Below are positions 54,882 through 63,975 of a stretch of DNA of 64,000 nt, piece after piece (the stretch's first letter is position 1; each line of letters opens with the position of its first letter). The translations under genes and the position numbers were made by a program. Source of the stretch: Chloroflexi bacterium TSY. Its GTDB lineage: Bacteria > Chloroflexota > Anaerolineae > Caldilineales > Caldilineaceae. The notes below the pieces were generated by a model. That model was given only the letters and a program-made list of their open reading frames with translations, made no database searches and had not been told where the DNA came from. Where the stretch lies: contig JAHBNG010000012.1 in NCBI GenBank assembly GCA_019217005.1, positions 1 through 64,000 of the forward strand, in the 5' to 3' direction.

Positions 54882-57818
54882 ATGGCTGACCAACGTTCTA
54901 GTGAACAAGAATCACCAATAAAAAGCATACCGGCCAATATTGAAGCGGAACGAGCTGTTCTTGGCTCGTTGTTGATCGATCCAGATGCCATTATCAAAGT
55001 TGCCAACTTTTTGCGCCCGGAAGACTTTTTCCGCGAGCGCCATTCTTGGCTTTACGAATCGATGTTGGCGCTCAACGAGCGCCGCGAGCCACTCGACTTT
55101 GTGACCTTGGTTGATGAATTGGAGCGCCGTGAGCAATTAGAGGATGCTGGAGGACCAGCCTACATTACCGAACTCATTGGCAACACACCGACTGCCATCT
55201 ACATCGACCACTATGCTCGTATCGTTGAACGTACTGCGTTGTTGCGTCGGCTGATTGCAGCAGCGGGAACGATTGCTGAACTAGCTTATGATGAGAGCCA
55301 AGATACGGATCAGGTTCTAGAAAGGGCCGAACAGATCATTTTTGGCATTAGCGAAAGTCGCGTACATCGTGATCTAACGCCGATTGAGTCGGTTATGCAG
55401 GATGTGGTCAACCGCCTGGATTTTCTTTCTCGCAATCAAGATGCGCTTATGGGCGTCTCGACCGGTTTCCATACATTGGATGCCGTGTTAGGTGGTTTTC
55501 AACAGAGTGACTTGATCATTCTGGCTGCAAGACCGGGTATGGGGAAATGTGTGACGGCTGATACACGTTTAATCAATCCGGATACTGGCGCACTCTCTAC
55601 TATTGAGGAACTGGTCCAACAGCAATACGCTAGAGTCTTTACAATCGATGAACGGCTCAAGCTTCAAACAACCCATGCAAGTGACTTTGTCGATGATGGC
55701 ATAAAACCTGTCTATGCTGTCCGCACGGCATCGGGCAGAGAGATCAAAACAACTTTGAGTCATCCCTTTTTGACGACTGGAGGATGGCGTCCTCTCGCTG
55801 AATTGCAAACGGGCGAGCATATTGCTGTTCCACATGTATTGCCGGTCTTTGGCACGCTTGATCTCCCAGACGATGAAGTCAAAACAGTCGCTGACTCGTT
55901 GTCGGATGGTTTTATCGCGAGAAGAAGCGCCAAATTGCGAAATCACCACGTCAGATTATGGCGAGACGTTCATCATGCGTCCAAAAAGGACATTCCATCG
56001 ACGGTTTTCCAATATACACGAACAAAGCTTGCCCGATTTCTCCATCACCTCTTCGCATCTGATGGGCGAATCCGATTCTCTAGAGACAGAAAAATGGTGG
56101 TCTGTTATCGCACTATTTCAGAGCCACTTGCCCGCTCAATTCAACACTTGCTCTTGCGCTTTGGGATAATTGCCAAACGGAGGGTCTGTCAGATCCGCTA
56201 TCGAGGGCAGAAGAGAATCGTCTACGAACTGCGCATAACCGATGCGCAGAGCGTACATTGTTTTGCCACAGAGATCGGCACCCTATACTGCGGTTGTGAT
56301 GAAAACATGGTTTTTCCGACAACTCGACCAGATAAAGCAAAAGCACGTTTTCATACGGAGTTCACTTTAGGCCAAGAAACAACAACTATACTACAGGAAG
56401 AAAAGCCAGGCTTTGCAGAAATTGGAGAATGGTCTCCAAGAACAGATAGTTTTGCCTCCCAATCTCCAATGCCCAATCTCCAGGCCTCAATCCTTGATGT
56501 CCAAACTAAGAATGATGTCTACTGGGACCGAATTGTTTCGATTGAGTATTGTGGTAGGCAACAAGTCTATGATCTGACAATTCCTAAAACACATAACTTT
56601 GTGGCAAACGATATCATTGTTCACAATACCAGCTTTGCCTTGTCTGTCGTACAAAAGGCCGCCCAAAATCTAAATTCACGAATAGGCATTTTCAGTCTAG
56701 AGATGAGTTCGGAACAGTTGGTCCAGCGGCTGCTGTCCATGGAGACACGCATCGATAGCCACCGGCTTCGAATGGGGCAAGTCTATGAAGATGAATGGAC
56801 CATTTTGCTAGAGGTTGCCAATAACCTCTCGAATACCAGTATCTTCATTGATGATACACCAGGCGCAAGTGTGAATGAGCTACGTACAAAGGCGCGTCGG
56901 CTCTATGCAGAACATGGTATGGATTTGCTCATCATTGACTACATGCAATTGATGAGCGGACAAGGATCGGGACGTAGTGAGAATCGCCAGCAGGAGATCA
57001 GCTACATCAGCCGATCGCTGAAGGGTCTGGCGCGCGAACTCAACATCCCTGTTTTGGCATGTAGTCAGCTGAGCCGCGCCGTGGAGGGACGTGCTGACAA
57101 GCGACCAATGCTGTCAGATTTGAGAGAGAGTGGCTGTTTGACTGGTGACACATTGATTCAATTGTCGAATGGGGAGCGGGTTCCGATTTCCAGATTAGAA
57201 GGAGCATGCGGGTTTGATGTTCTGTCACTTAATACCAAAACTTGGAAATTGGAAGATTCAACGGTATCAAACGCTTTTTGCACTGGAGAAAAAACGGTTT
57301 TTCGTATTACGACAAAGCTTGGGCGAACGATTTGCGCGACAAGTAATCATAAATTCTTAACAATAGACGGATGGAAAAGACTCAATGAACTAACTGATGA
57401 TGACTCCATTATGACCATATTCAAGCAAAATATTAGCAGAGAACGAGCATCAAGAGTTGCTAGAGCCGTAGAATCCCAAGAACTTGAGGCACTTGCTAAT
57501 AGCGATATTTACTGGGATGAAATCATCTCGATTGTAGATAATGGGTTTGAAAAAGTTTACGATTTGACGGTTCCCAAAAACCATAATTTTGTTGCTGATA
57601 ATATAGTGGTTCACAATAGTATTGAGCAAGACGCAGATGTGGTTATGTTTCTTTACCGCGAAGATTACTATATTGAGGACACGGATCGCCAAAACATCGC
57701 CGATGTGATTATTGCTAAACATCGTCATGGTTCCACGGGAACGGTTAGCCTCTATTTCCGCCCGGAGTTGACCCAATTCAGCGATATGGAAGTTCAGCGT
57801 ACAGATTTGGATTATTGA
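54882..57818 (+). CDS. dnaB: Replicative DNA helicase DnaB with two inteins
   Basis: 978-aa precursor; removing inteins of 360 and 161 aa leaves 457 aa, normal for DnaB. N-terminal helical domain: PANIEAERAVLGSLLIDPDA and 'ALNERREPLDFVTLVDEL'. The RecA-type motor has Walker A ARPGMGK-T, split by intein 1; Walker B LLIIDYMQLM; and ACSQLSRAVEGRADKRPMLS then DLRESG-S, split by intein 2. Arg residues in KHRHGSTGTV follow. DnaB is the ring helicase at the fork. The start at 54882 has AGAGGA directly upstream. Function requires both inteins to splice. The DnaD-like and DnaC-like genes downstream suit its loading. Confidence 0.95.
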   Translation: MADQRSSEQESPIKSIPANIEAERAVLGSLLIDPDAIIKVANFLRPEDFFRERHSWLYESMLALNERREPLDFVTLVDELERREQLEDAGGPAYITELIGNTPTAIYIDHYARIVERTALLRRLIAAAGTIAELAYDESQDTDQVLERAEQIIFGISESRVHRDLTPIESVMQDVVNRLDFLSRNQDALMGVSTGFHTLDAVLGGFQQSDLIILAARPGMGKCVTADTRLINPDTGALSTIEELVQQQYARVFTIDERLKLQTTHASDFVDDGIKPVYAVRTASGREIKTTLSHPFLTTGGWRPLAELQTGEHIAVPHVLPVFGTLDLPDDEVKTVADSLSDGFIARRSAKLRNHHVRLWRDVHHASKKDIPSTVFQYTRTKLARFLHHLFASDGRIRFSRDRKMVVCYRTISEPLARSIQHLLLRFGIIAKRRVCQIRYRGQKRIVYELRITDAQSVHCFATEIGTLYCGCDENMVFPTTRPDKAKARFHTEFTLGQETTTILQEEKPGFAEIGEWSPRTDSFASQSPMPNLQASILDVQTKNDVYWDRIVSIEYCGRQQVYDLTIPKTHNFVANDIIVHNTSFALSVVQKAAQNLNSRIGIFSLEMSSEQLVQRLLSMETRIDSHRLRMGQVYEDEWTILLEVANNLSNTSIFIDDTPGASVNELRTKARRLYAEHGMDLLIIDYMQLMSGQGSGRSENRQQEISYISRSLKGLARELNIPVLACSQLSRAVEGRADKRPMLSDLRESGCLTGDTLIQLSNGERVPISRLEGACGFDVLSLNTKTWKLEDSTVSNAFCTGEKTVFRITTKLGRTICATSNHKFLTIDGWKRLNELTDDDSIMTIFKQNISRERASRVARAVESQELEALANSDIYWDEIISIVDNGFEKVYDLTVPKNHNFVADNIVVHNSIEQDADVVMFLYREDYYIEDTDRQNIADVIIAKHRHGSTGTVSLYFRPELTQFSDMEVQRTDLDY
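55548..56627 (+). other. Intein 1 in DnaB (360 aa, Walker A site)
   Basis: Residues 223-582 of the precursor. N-terminal splice Cys follows GMGK; blocks: CVTADTRLINPDTG (A), TTLSHPFLTTGGWRPL (B, with the Thr/His position), VYDLTIPKTHNFVANDIIVHN (F/G, with penultimate His and terminal Asn), and +1 Thr. The middle holds a degenerate LAGLIDADG-type endonuclease: LARFLHHLFASDGRIRFS resembles the second motif, while the first (VKTVADSLSDGF) is eroded. Splicing looks possible; homing activity is unlikely. Confidence 0.92.
57135..57617 (+). other. Intein 2 in DnaB (161 aa, mini-intein)
   Basis: Residues 752-912. It begins CLTGDTLIQLSNGERVPISR after DLRESG, has block B ICATSNHKFLTIDGWKRL, and ends VYDLTVPKNHNFVADNIVVHN, with +1 Ser before IEQDADV. 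No endonuclease region. It occupies the second classic DnaB insertion site. Confidence 0.93.
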
Positions 57819-57987
57819 GATTGGGGCGTAACTGAGTATTTGGTTGTGAAAACTTTACTCAAACAGAGCAAGTTTTGTGGATGGTTGATAGTGTATGGTT
57901 ATATGTGTTACTATCCACTATCAAGCCCTGTCACTTTAAGCTTACCTTTACCCACAAATGAAACGCTTGTGGTTTGAGCCGTTCCAG

Positions 57988-58097
57988 GTGACAGTCACGG
58001 ACGCAAATGGATGGTGGAATGCGCAAATTTCATCCCCGCACCATCTCACGTGACGGTCACCTTCCACTCATCTTGCTAGGGCGAAAGGTGACCGTCA
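57988..58097. repeat. Cluster of GTGAC-N-GTCAC palindromes with a 13-bp hairpin
   Basis: GTGACAGTCAC at 57988-57998. TGACGGTCACCTT at 58051-58063 pairs perfectly with AAGGTGACCGTCA at 58085-58097. Three related dyads within 110 bp downstream of dnaB may be protein-binding sites or a transcript-end structure. Confidence 0.6.
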
Positions 58098-58252
58098 TTT
58101 GACGACCGAAGCGAGGACAAAATTCAGTTAACCAGTCGCTTATTGCGTGAATGACTATACAGACCTACTCGTCCTCTAATTCGATCATTTTGTTGCGTTC
58201 TCTTCTGATCGTTGAACAATTCCTCAATTCACTATATGTGCTGAACTCTGCC

Positions 58253-58335
58253 ATAACTTTAAAATCAGTTTGACCGATTTGAGTCGAGTAGAATAGTCGA
58301 ATTTATTTTAAAGTTATGAGCGAGTGCGGTATAAT
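58253..58335 (+). promoter_or_regulatory. Promoter-like region with overlapping inverted repeat before the DnaD-like gene
   Basis: ATAACTTTAAAAT (58253-58265) and ATTTTAAAGTTAT (58305-58317) form a perfect 13-bp dyad. A consensus -10 box TATAAT lies at 58330-58335, about 46 bp before ATG 58381. The right arm lies where a -35 element would be, so it may be an operator. No good -35 hexamer is visible. Confidence 0.5.
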
Positions 58336-58380
58336 AGTGGACATATGTTCTGATATTCCCATTCGTTACCCTTGAGGACT

Positions 58381-59292
58381 ATGAAAAAATCGACGGCCTT
58401 TATCGGATTTCCCGACAAAAAAATGAATCCCGTGATCATTCCCGATCACTTTTTCAGCGATCTGTTGCCCCAAATCGACGAGCTGGCCGAACTGAAGCTC
58501 ACGCTCCACTGCTTCTGGTTGCTCAATGAGCAGAGTGGTGACTTACGCTATCTACGAGGCGATGACCTACGTTCCGATGAAAAGCTGCTGGACAGCCTGA
58601 CGCTCGATTCGGATTTACGCCCCCCCCTAATGGTTCTCGACGATGCTCTCCAACGGGCGGTGGCTCGGAATACGTTATTGCGGTTGGAGATTGAGACAGA
58701 TATTGTCAATGAACAGATGAGCACTCAAGAAAGTGAGCTGGTCGTCGAGACAGAAGATGAGCGAGAGATTGCTTCACTCTATGAAGCTGATGATCAAATT
58801 GATCATGACCAAAATGAGTCGACTCGTGAGATCATGACCGAAGACTGGTACTTTATGAATACGGTCAAGGGTCGGCAGACGTTGGCCATGATCCGACAGG
58901 GGCGCCTACATGAGTTGCTGGCTGTGATTCCAGAGGAGGCGCGACTGCGTGTCGAGCGGCCCAATATTTTCGTCATGTACGAGCAGAACATTAGTGTGAT
59001 GACACCGTTAATCGCAGAGCAATTGCGCGATATGGAAAAGACCTATCCCCCCTCCTGGCTTGATGAAGCATTTGAGATCGCCGTCAGTAGAAATGCCCGT
59101 AGTCTAAGCTATGTTCAGGCAATTCTAAAGCGATGGGAAAGTGAAGGCAAGGAGAATGACCATGAAATCACTGGGCGACATTCTGGGTCAAAACAGCCCG
59201 CAGGACAGCAATCCCCCGGACAAAAATCTCCGGGACAGCGAAAACGAAGACGGAGCGTCCTCGATGAATTCTCCGACATCATCATCCGATAA
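58381..59292 (+). CDS. DnaD-domain primosome protein
   Basis: 303 aa from ATG 58381, preceded by TGAGG. N-terminal winged-helix DnaD-like part: [20 protein letters not shown] and [20 protein letters not shown]. An acidic linker (about residues 115-150) follows. The DnaB2/DnaD C-terminal domain reads [20 protein letters not shown], '[34 protein letters not shown]', and a basic tail [15 protein letters not shown]. DnaD-type proteins help load the replicative helicase in Firmicutes. The loader ATPase gene begins inside this gene in another frame (131-bp overlap), indicating translational coupling. Confidence 0.85.
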   Translation: MKKSTAFIGFPDKKMNPVIIPDHFFSDLLPQIDELAELKLTLHCFWLLNEQSGDLRYLRGDDLRSDEKLLDSLTLDSDLRPPLMVLDDALQRAVARNTLLRLEIETDIVNEQMSTQESELVVETEDEREIASLYEADDQIDHDQNESTREIMTEDWYFMNTVKGRQTLAMIRQGRLHELLAVIPEEARLRVERPNIFVMYEQNISVMTPLIAEQLRDMEKTYPPSWLDEAFEIAVSRNARSLSYVQAILKRWESEGKENDHEITGRHSGSKQPAGQQSPGQKSPGQRKRRRSVLDEFSDIIIR

Positions 59293-60724
59293 TGCATCAT
59301 CGGATGATGATGCATCATTTACTGATGGTTTGGTGACTTCTGCACTTCTGCGCCAGAAAGCTTTGCAGATGGGGAATCAGCGTTTACAATCTGGGCTACG
59401 AGAACTCGTTGAGACATATAACTGCTATGATTGTAAGGATATGGGCTTTGTGACGCGCGATGTGCCATTGGGACATCCTGATTTTGGACGCGCGATCCCA
59501 TGTCACTGTCAACGAGAGACAATACTGGAGCGCAAAGTGCGCCGTCTCCATCGCCTGAGCAACCTGACTGGTCTAGAAAGCCATACTTTTGGTAATTTTA
59601 TTCCAGAACCAGCTCATCTGTTGCCCGATCAGGTTTATAGTCTTAGCCGGGCATATCAAGCTTGCCTCTATTATGCACAAGATCCCACTGGTTGGCTCTT
59701 GTTGACGGGTGGCTTTGGTTGTGGCAAAACCCATCTCGCAGCAGCAATTGCCAACGCTCAATTAGAAGAAGGTCTCACTGTGTTATTTCAAGTGGTTCCG
59801 GATTTGCTCGATCATCTACGGGCCACTTTTGGCCCGCAAAGTGATGTAAGTTATGATGAATTATTTGAGCAAATTCGTTCCACTCCCCTCTTGATCTTAG
59901 ATGATTTGGGCGCGCACAGTAGTAGTCCGTGGGCGCAAGAGAAACTCTATCAACTGCTTAACTATCGCTATAACGCGCAGCTTCCCACAGTCATCACGAC
60001 CAATCAACGTTTAGATGATCTGGAACCACGCATACGGAGTCGACTACTTGACATACAGTTGGTCAATCATGTGATGATTTCCTCACCCGATTTTCGAGCT
60101 GGCTCCAATCCAGAACAAGGTGACTTGAGTACGCTCAATCTACATAAAGAACAGAAGTTTGAAAATTTTAATCTGAATCGCTCCGATCTGAATGCACAAG
60201 AGCGCACGGGGCTTAAGAAAATTGTGCAGGTTGCGAAAGATTTTGCAGATGAGCCTGAGGGTTGGTTAGTCTTAACTGGAGACTATGGCTGTGGTAAAAC
60301 TCATCTCGCTGCGGCCATTGCAAATCATCAATTTGCTCGTTCTCTCGGCAGCGCTACGTTTGTTGTTGTCCCCGATCTACTGGACCATCTGCGCGCCACT
60401 TTTAGTCCAATGTCCAACACCCCCTATGATCGTCGTTTTGATGAGATTCGAAAAGCGCCTTTGCTCATTCTGGATGATCTGGGGACAGAGAGCGCCACGC
60501 CGTGGGCAAAAGAAAAGCTTTTTCAGATTCTGAATTATCGCTACAATGCAAAATTACCGAGCGTGATCACCATCGCGGAACGGGAATTTGACACCCTAGA
60601 GAGACGGCTGCTCACACGTATTATGGATGTCGAGCACTGCCAGGTCTGCCAAATCAGCGCTCCAAGCTATCGTGGTAGTCAAAGTCAACAAAAGTCTCAG
60701 CGGAAAAAAACAGCTTCACTGTGA
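59162..60724 (+). CDS. DnaC/DnaI-like helicase loader with two AAA+ domains in tandem
   Basis: 520 aa. The start at 59162 has AGGAG 7 nt upstream; ATG 59156 is an alternative. A Ser/Asp-rich N-terminus is followed by a possible zinc-binding segment ([10 protein letters not shown] ... PCHCQ). Domain 1 has Walker [10 protein letters not shown] (about 183), [10 protein letters not shown], sensor-1 VITTNQ and RIRSRLLD. Domain 2 has GDYGCGKTH (about 373), [16 protein letters not shown] in place of the sensor-1 Asn, and RRLLTRIMD. The two are clearly duplicates ([12 protein letters not shown] in both). Normal loaders have one AAA+ domain (about 250-310 aa). It probably loads the intein-containing DnaB. 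Confidence 0.87.
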   Translation: MKSLGDILGQNSPQDSNPPDKNLRDSENEDGASSMNSPTSSSDNASSDDDASFTDGLVTSALLRQKALQMGNQRLQSGLRELVETYNCYDCKDMGFVTRDVPLGHPDFGRAIPCHCQRETILERKVRRLHRLSNLTGLESHTFGNFIPEPAHLLPDQVYSLSRAYQACLYYAQDPTGWLLLTGGFGCGKTHLAAAIANAQLEEGLTVLFQVVPDLLDHLRATFGPQSDVSYDELFEQIRSTPLLILDDLGAHSSSPWAQEKLYQLLNYRYNAQLPTVITTNQRLDDLEPRIRSRLLDIQLVNHVMISSPDFRAGSNPEQGDLSTLNLHKEQKFENFNLNRSDLNAQERTGLKKIVQVAKDFADEPEGWLVLTGDYGCGKTHLAAAIANHQFARSLGSATFVVVPDLLDHLRATFSPMSNTPYDRRFDEIRKAPLLILDDLGTESATPWAKEKLFQILNYRYNAKLPSVITIAEREFDTLERRLLTRIMDVEHCQVCQISAPSYRGSQSQQKSQRKKTASL

Positions 60725-60761
60725 CCTTCGTGATGCGAAAAACATAATACCCTATCGTACC

Positions 60762-62672
60762 TCATTCAGTTGCGTTCTTTTGTATGAGCGGCAGCAATAT
60801 CCTCGAGGCGTGGTCAACAACGAAGTTCAAACGATAGGTTGCTTCATCGGGTCCTATTTCTTGGGACCAGACCGTGTATATTCCACTGGGAAGTGGACCG
60901 CTAAAACCGATGGCATTATCCGCACTTCCCATATTATCTAGAATATCGGTTCCAACGTGGCCTGGTCCAGCACCAAAGACAAGATATCCGAGCAGATTTG
61001 CCGGATTTGTATCGGTTGGTGGTTCTGTAAAGGTATGGCCACTTTGAATACCAATAAATGATTGGTCATCCGCGGAATCGTAGCTCGATAAAATGATTGA
61101 ATCCAATACTGTGCCTTTGGGGATCGTCACAGAGAAGTATTCGATATCACCTTGAACCGAAGTTGCAGTCAGTTGGTTTTCGCCCAGAGCGAGTGCAAAC
61201 TGATTGGGCATAAGCCGGTTGCCCGACAAATCGCCATCGGTTGTTTCGGTATAGGGAAGTGAGCCAACAGGGTAAGAGTCTGGTGTAACAATCTGCAAAA
61301 TTATCCCCGTGCGACTCGTCGTTGCTGGCGTTCCTGTTGAGTTGCCAAGCAGATACAACTCTCCAGAGATATCTCGACCAAAACCATTCAGAAATATGCC
61401 CAATGTCTCACGATTTGAGATCTGAAATTCGCGAATTTCGTTGGCTGTGTCCAGATAGAAGAGCCGCCCAAGCGGTGAAGAAAAATCCCCCGACCAATCC
61501 CCAAATACGTATCTGCCATTCAAAGCGGCAACCTGCGTTCCACTATAAACATAACCACCAATGACTGACAACCCCTCATCATGGTCATATTCTGCAATGG
61601 GATCGATGAGATCCGTTGGCAAGCCGCCTGGATCGGCTGTCACGAAGCCTGGTTCATTGCCGTTTGTGTTAAAGAAAAAGCTACCTTCTTTGTAGTTCCA
61701 GCCATAGTTGCCGCCGGCTGTCACAACGTCAACTTCTTCAATGTCATTTTGCCCAACATCACCGGCATAGAGATCGCCATTCTGTGGATCGAATGAGAAG
61801 CGGAAAACATTGCGAAAACCATAGGCAAAAATTTCATCCACACGATCATCATCAGCCGCCACAAATGGGTTATCCGCAGGGATACCATACTCCCCATTCG
61901 CTGAATTCGAGCCAAGTGGATCAATGCGCAAAATTGTTCCCAAAGGATTTGTGGCGTCTCGTCCATTGCCAGTGGGACCGTGCCCCGTGATTGGTCCGTT
62001 GATAAATTGCTGACCATCGGCATCATCGGCACCACCCCCGTCGCCGATTGCGATGTAGAGCATATTATCTGGGCCAAAAGCAAGTTGACCACCATTATGA
62101 TTGAACTGTGGCTGATCGACGCGCATCAACACACGCTTAGAAGCGGGGTTGACCACGCTGTTCGGATCGCCAGGGTTATCAACGGTCCATTGTGCGATCA
62201 CGCTTTGATGATTTGGATCTGTACCAGCAGGCATGGTTGTGGTAAACGTTGGGGCTCCTTGCACTGGCTCAGATTGATAGGTATAGACAAAGCCATTTGT
62301 GGCATAATCGGGATGGAAAGCAAAACCGAGAAGCCCCCGTTCATCAAAATCGCCAAAAGCCCCCAGGGGAACGAGGCTCGCGGAGACATCCAAGAAGGTC
62401 GATTTGGCTCCGGTTGCCAAATCGACTTTCCAGACCTGCCCAGGTTGGTCGGCAACAAAGAGCGCTCCCGGCATACTCGCCGTCGCTGTTCCAACGAGCG
62501 GTGAAACTAGCCCATCTGCGATGGGTTTCAGCGCAACTGATATACTTCCACTGCTCGTGATCGACATTGTAATGGGATTCGTAAACTCTGTTCTAATGTC
62601 CAATGCAACTCCGGGGTTGGGCGGAGGCTGATTTGTCATGGTGGAACCATCTTTAAAGTGGACAGTATTCAC
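60762..62672 (-). CDS. PQQ-type glucose/sorbosone dehydrogenase family protein, 5'-truncated
   Basis: A six-bladed propeller of the soluble glucose dehydrogenase family: GLLGFAFHPDYATNGFVY, QFNHNGGQLAFGPDNMLYIA, IGDGGGADDADG, FAYGFRNVFRFSFDPQNGDL, AGDVGQNDIEEVDVV, GGNYGWNYKEG and VIGGYVYSG. A C-terminal beta domain follows. The usual catalytic His lies in the NHNGG region. GTG 62672 is only formal: the frame stays open (NASTLPGWTLGN) to the ISAzo13-type element at 62718, so the signal peptide is gone. The C-terminus ILLPLIQKNATE resembles the tails of the three giant proteins. Substrate and cofactor are not determinable from sequence. Confidence 0.85.
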   Translation of the reverse strand: MNTVHFKDGSTMTNQPPPNPGVALDIRTEFTNPITMSITSSGSISVALKPIADGLVSPLVGTATASMPGALFVADQPGQVWKVDLATGAKSTFLDVSASLVPLGAFGDFDERGLLGFAFHPDYATNGFVYTYQSEPVQGAPTFTTTMPAGTDPNHQSVIAQWTVDNPGDPNSVVNPASKRVLMRVDQPQFNHNGGQLAFGPDNMLYIAIGDGGGADDADGQQFINGPITGHGPTGNGRDATNPLGTILRIDPLGSNSANGEYGIPADNPFVAADDDRVDEIFAYGFRNVFRFSFDPQNGDLYAGDVGQNDIEEVDVVTAGGNYGWNYKEGSFFFNTNGNEPGFVTADPGGLPTDLIDPIAEYDHDEGLSVIGGYVYSGTQVAALNGRYVFGDWSGDFSSPLGRLFYLDTANEIREFQISNRETLGIFLNGFGRDISGELYLLGNSTGTPATTSRTGIILQIVTPDSYPVGSLPYTETTDGDLSGNRLMPNQFALALGENQLTATSVQGDIEYFSVTIPKGTVLDSIILSSYDSADDQSFIGIQSGHTFTEPPTDTNPANLLGYLVFGAGPGHVGTDILDNMGSADNAIGFSGPLPSGIYTVWSQEIGPDEATYRLNFVVDHASRILLPLIQKNATE

Positions 62673-62717
62673 GTTGCCAAGGGTCCAACCTGGCAGGGTG
62701 CTGGCGTTAAGGCTAAA

Positions 62718-63975
62718 CCAAAAAAATAATTATACGCGAACGAGAGAATGGAGAGGGGGAATAAGGACAAACCATTTTTCTAAACCAGGTAAACGTTGGA
62801 AGCGTTGTGCCAAACGGTCCATCTCTTTCTGAGTGAGTTTGACGCCGGTCTCATAAAGAGTGGAATTCAGGTGAACGAAGGGTTGTAGTTGGTTAAAGCG
62901 AAAAGAACGGGCAAAATTGAGAACGGTCTCAAGAGAATCGAGAAGAGAACCGTTCCAGTGTTTTCAAGATGGCCCCAAACCCGTTCGATGGGGTTGTATT
63001 TACTGTGATAAGGAGGGTAGCAGGCGAGCTGAATAGAGAGACGATACATAAACTGAGTCCGACGGGTATGATTTTCGGGACCATTGTCCTGATTGATCAC
63101 GAGGGTCTTGACGTGAGGAAAGTGTTCACGTACGCTTTCCCAAAATCAATCAGGCAGTCGACAATACAGTCACTGTCACTTTCGACTGAGTCAAGTAAAG
63201 AAAGAGTTCCTTGGTTGAAGGGAGGTAAATGCCAAAAGGAGTGACTTTCTCGGTCTTCTTATCTTGAAAGTCATGATCGAGCGCTTTGACAACCACTCGA
63301 CTTATCCCTTCTCTCGAGAAACGGTCAAGTAAAATCGTCGCTTTGGCATCCCAAGAGAGGCGCAGAACCGTCTCGTCTGCATCCGCTTCTTGATTGATCT
63401 GATGAATTCTATCAAAGATCGCATCGGTCTCTGGGATCTTTTTCACTGGTTGACTTTTTTTGACCCGGTTTGAGCCATAGCCTAACTCATTGAGCTTCAA
63501 GCGGATGGCCTCTTCGCCAGGCAATTCCTCATCTGTGTATCCTTTCTGCTCGATGAGCTGGGTACGCATTTCGGCGGCGGTTAGTCGAGTGTACAATTGG
63601 GGGGGTCGAAAGGTGGGATCGGTCTGGCTGAATTGATCGGCGATTTCAACCATATCGGCCAGTAAAGTGGGGATATGGTCTTCGGCTTTTTTTGCGACCA
63701 CGTCGGTGGCTTTGGTCGACATAACAGAAGCCGCCTTCTAGTTCTTCCAGGGCTTTGGCTATCGTCGCCCGATTCCAGCCCAACTCTCGTTCTGCTTTCG
63801 TCGGACTCCCTTCGCATATCGTTTTGACCGTTTGGGCCATGAAGTGCCTTCTTTCGTATCCACTTAACATGGCCTTCGTCTCTTTCAAGACTTCAACCAT
63901 TTCTGGCGAGATTGTCATTTTTGCTCCTTTTGGAGAGCTAGTTTAACACCTTCTCGCGTATATTTTATTTTTTGG
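62718..63975 (-). mobile_element. ISAzo13-family element, decayed
   Basis: 1258 bp between imperfect ends CCAAAAAAATAATTATACGC and CCAAAAAATAAAATATACGC (reverse complement of the right end). The transposase is broken. It separates the dehydrogenase gene from its 5' end. No target duplication was recognised. Confidence 0.8.
62867..63918 (-). pseudogene. ISAzo13-family transposase, at least two frameshifts
   Basis: The N-terminal piece starts at 63918 (MTISPEMVEVLKETKAMLSG, then KAERELGWNRATIAKALEEL). The middle piece is 63150-63722 (LRLSWDAKATILLDRFSREG, KVTPFGIYLPSTKELFLYL). The C-terminal piece 62867-63100 has INQDNGPENHTRRTQ and YHSKYNPIERVWG, the family's second Asp and Glu blocks. Frame is lost near 63715 and near 63150. 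It is inactive as written. Confidence 0.85.

Larger units (their letters stand above)
57819..58380. other. 560-bp gene-free stretch with GTGAC palindromes and a promoter-like region
   Basis: No gene is supported between dnaB and the DnaD-like gene. It contains GTGAC/GTCAC palindromes (57988-58097), a 13-bp inverted repeat (58253-58317) and a TATAAT box. Confidence 0.6.
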
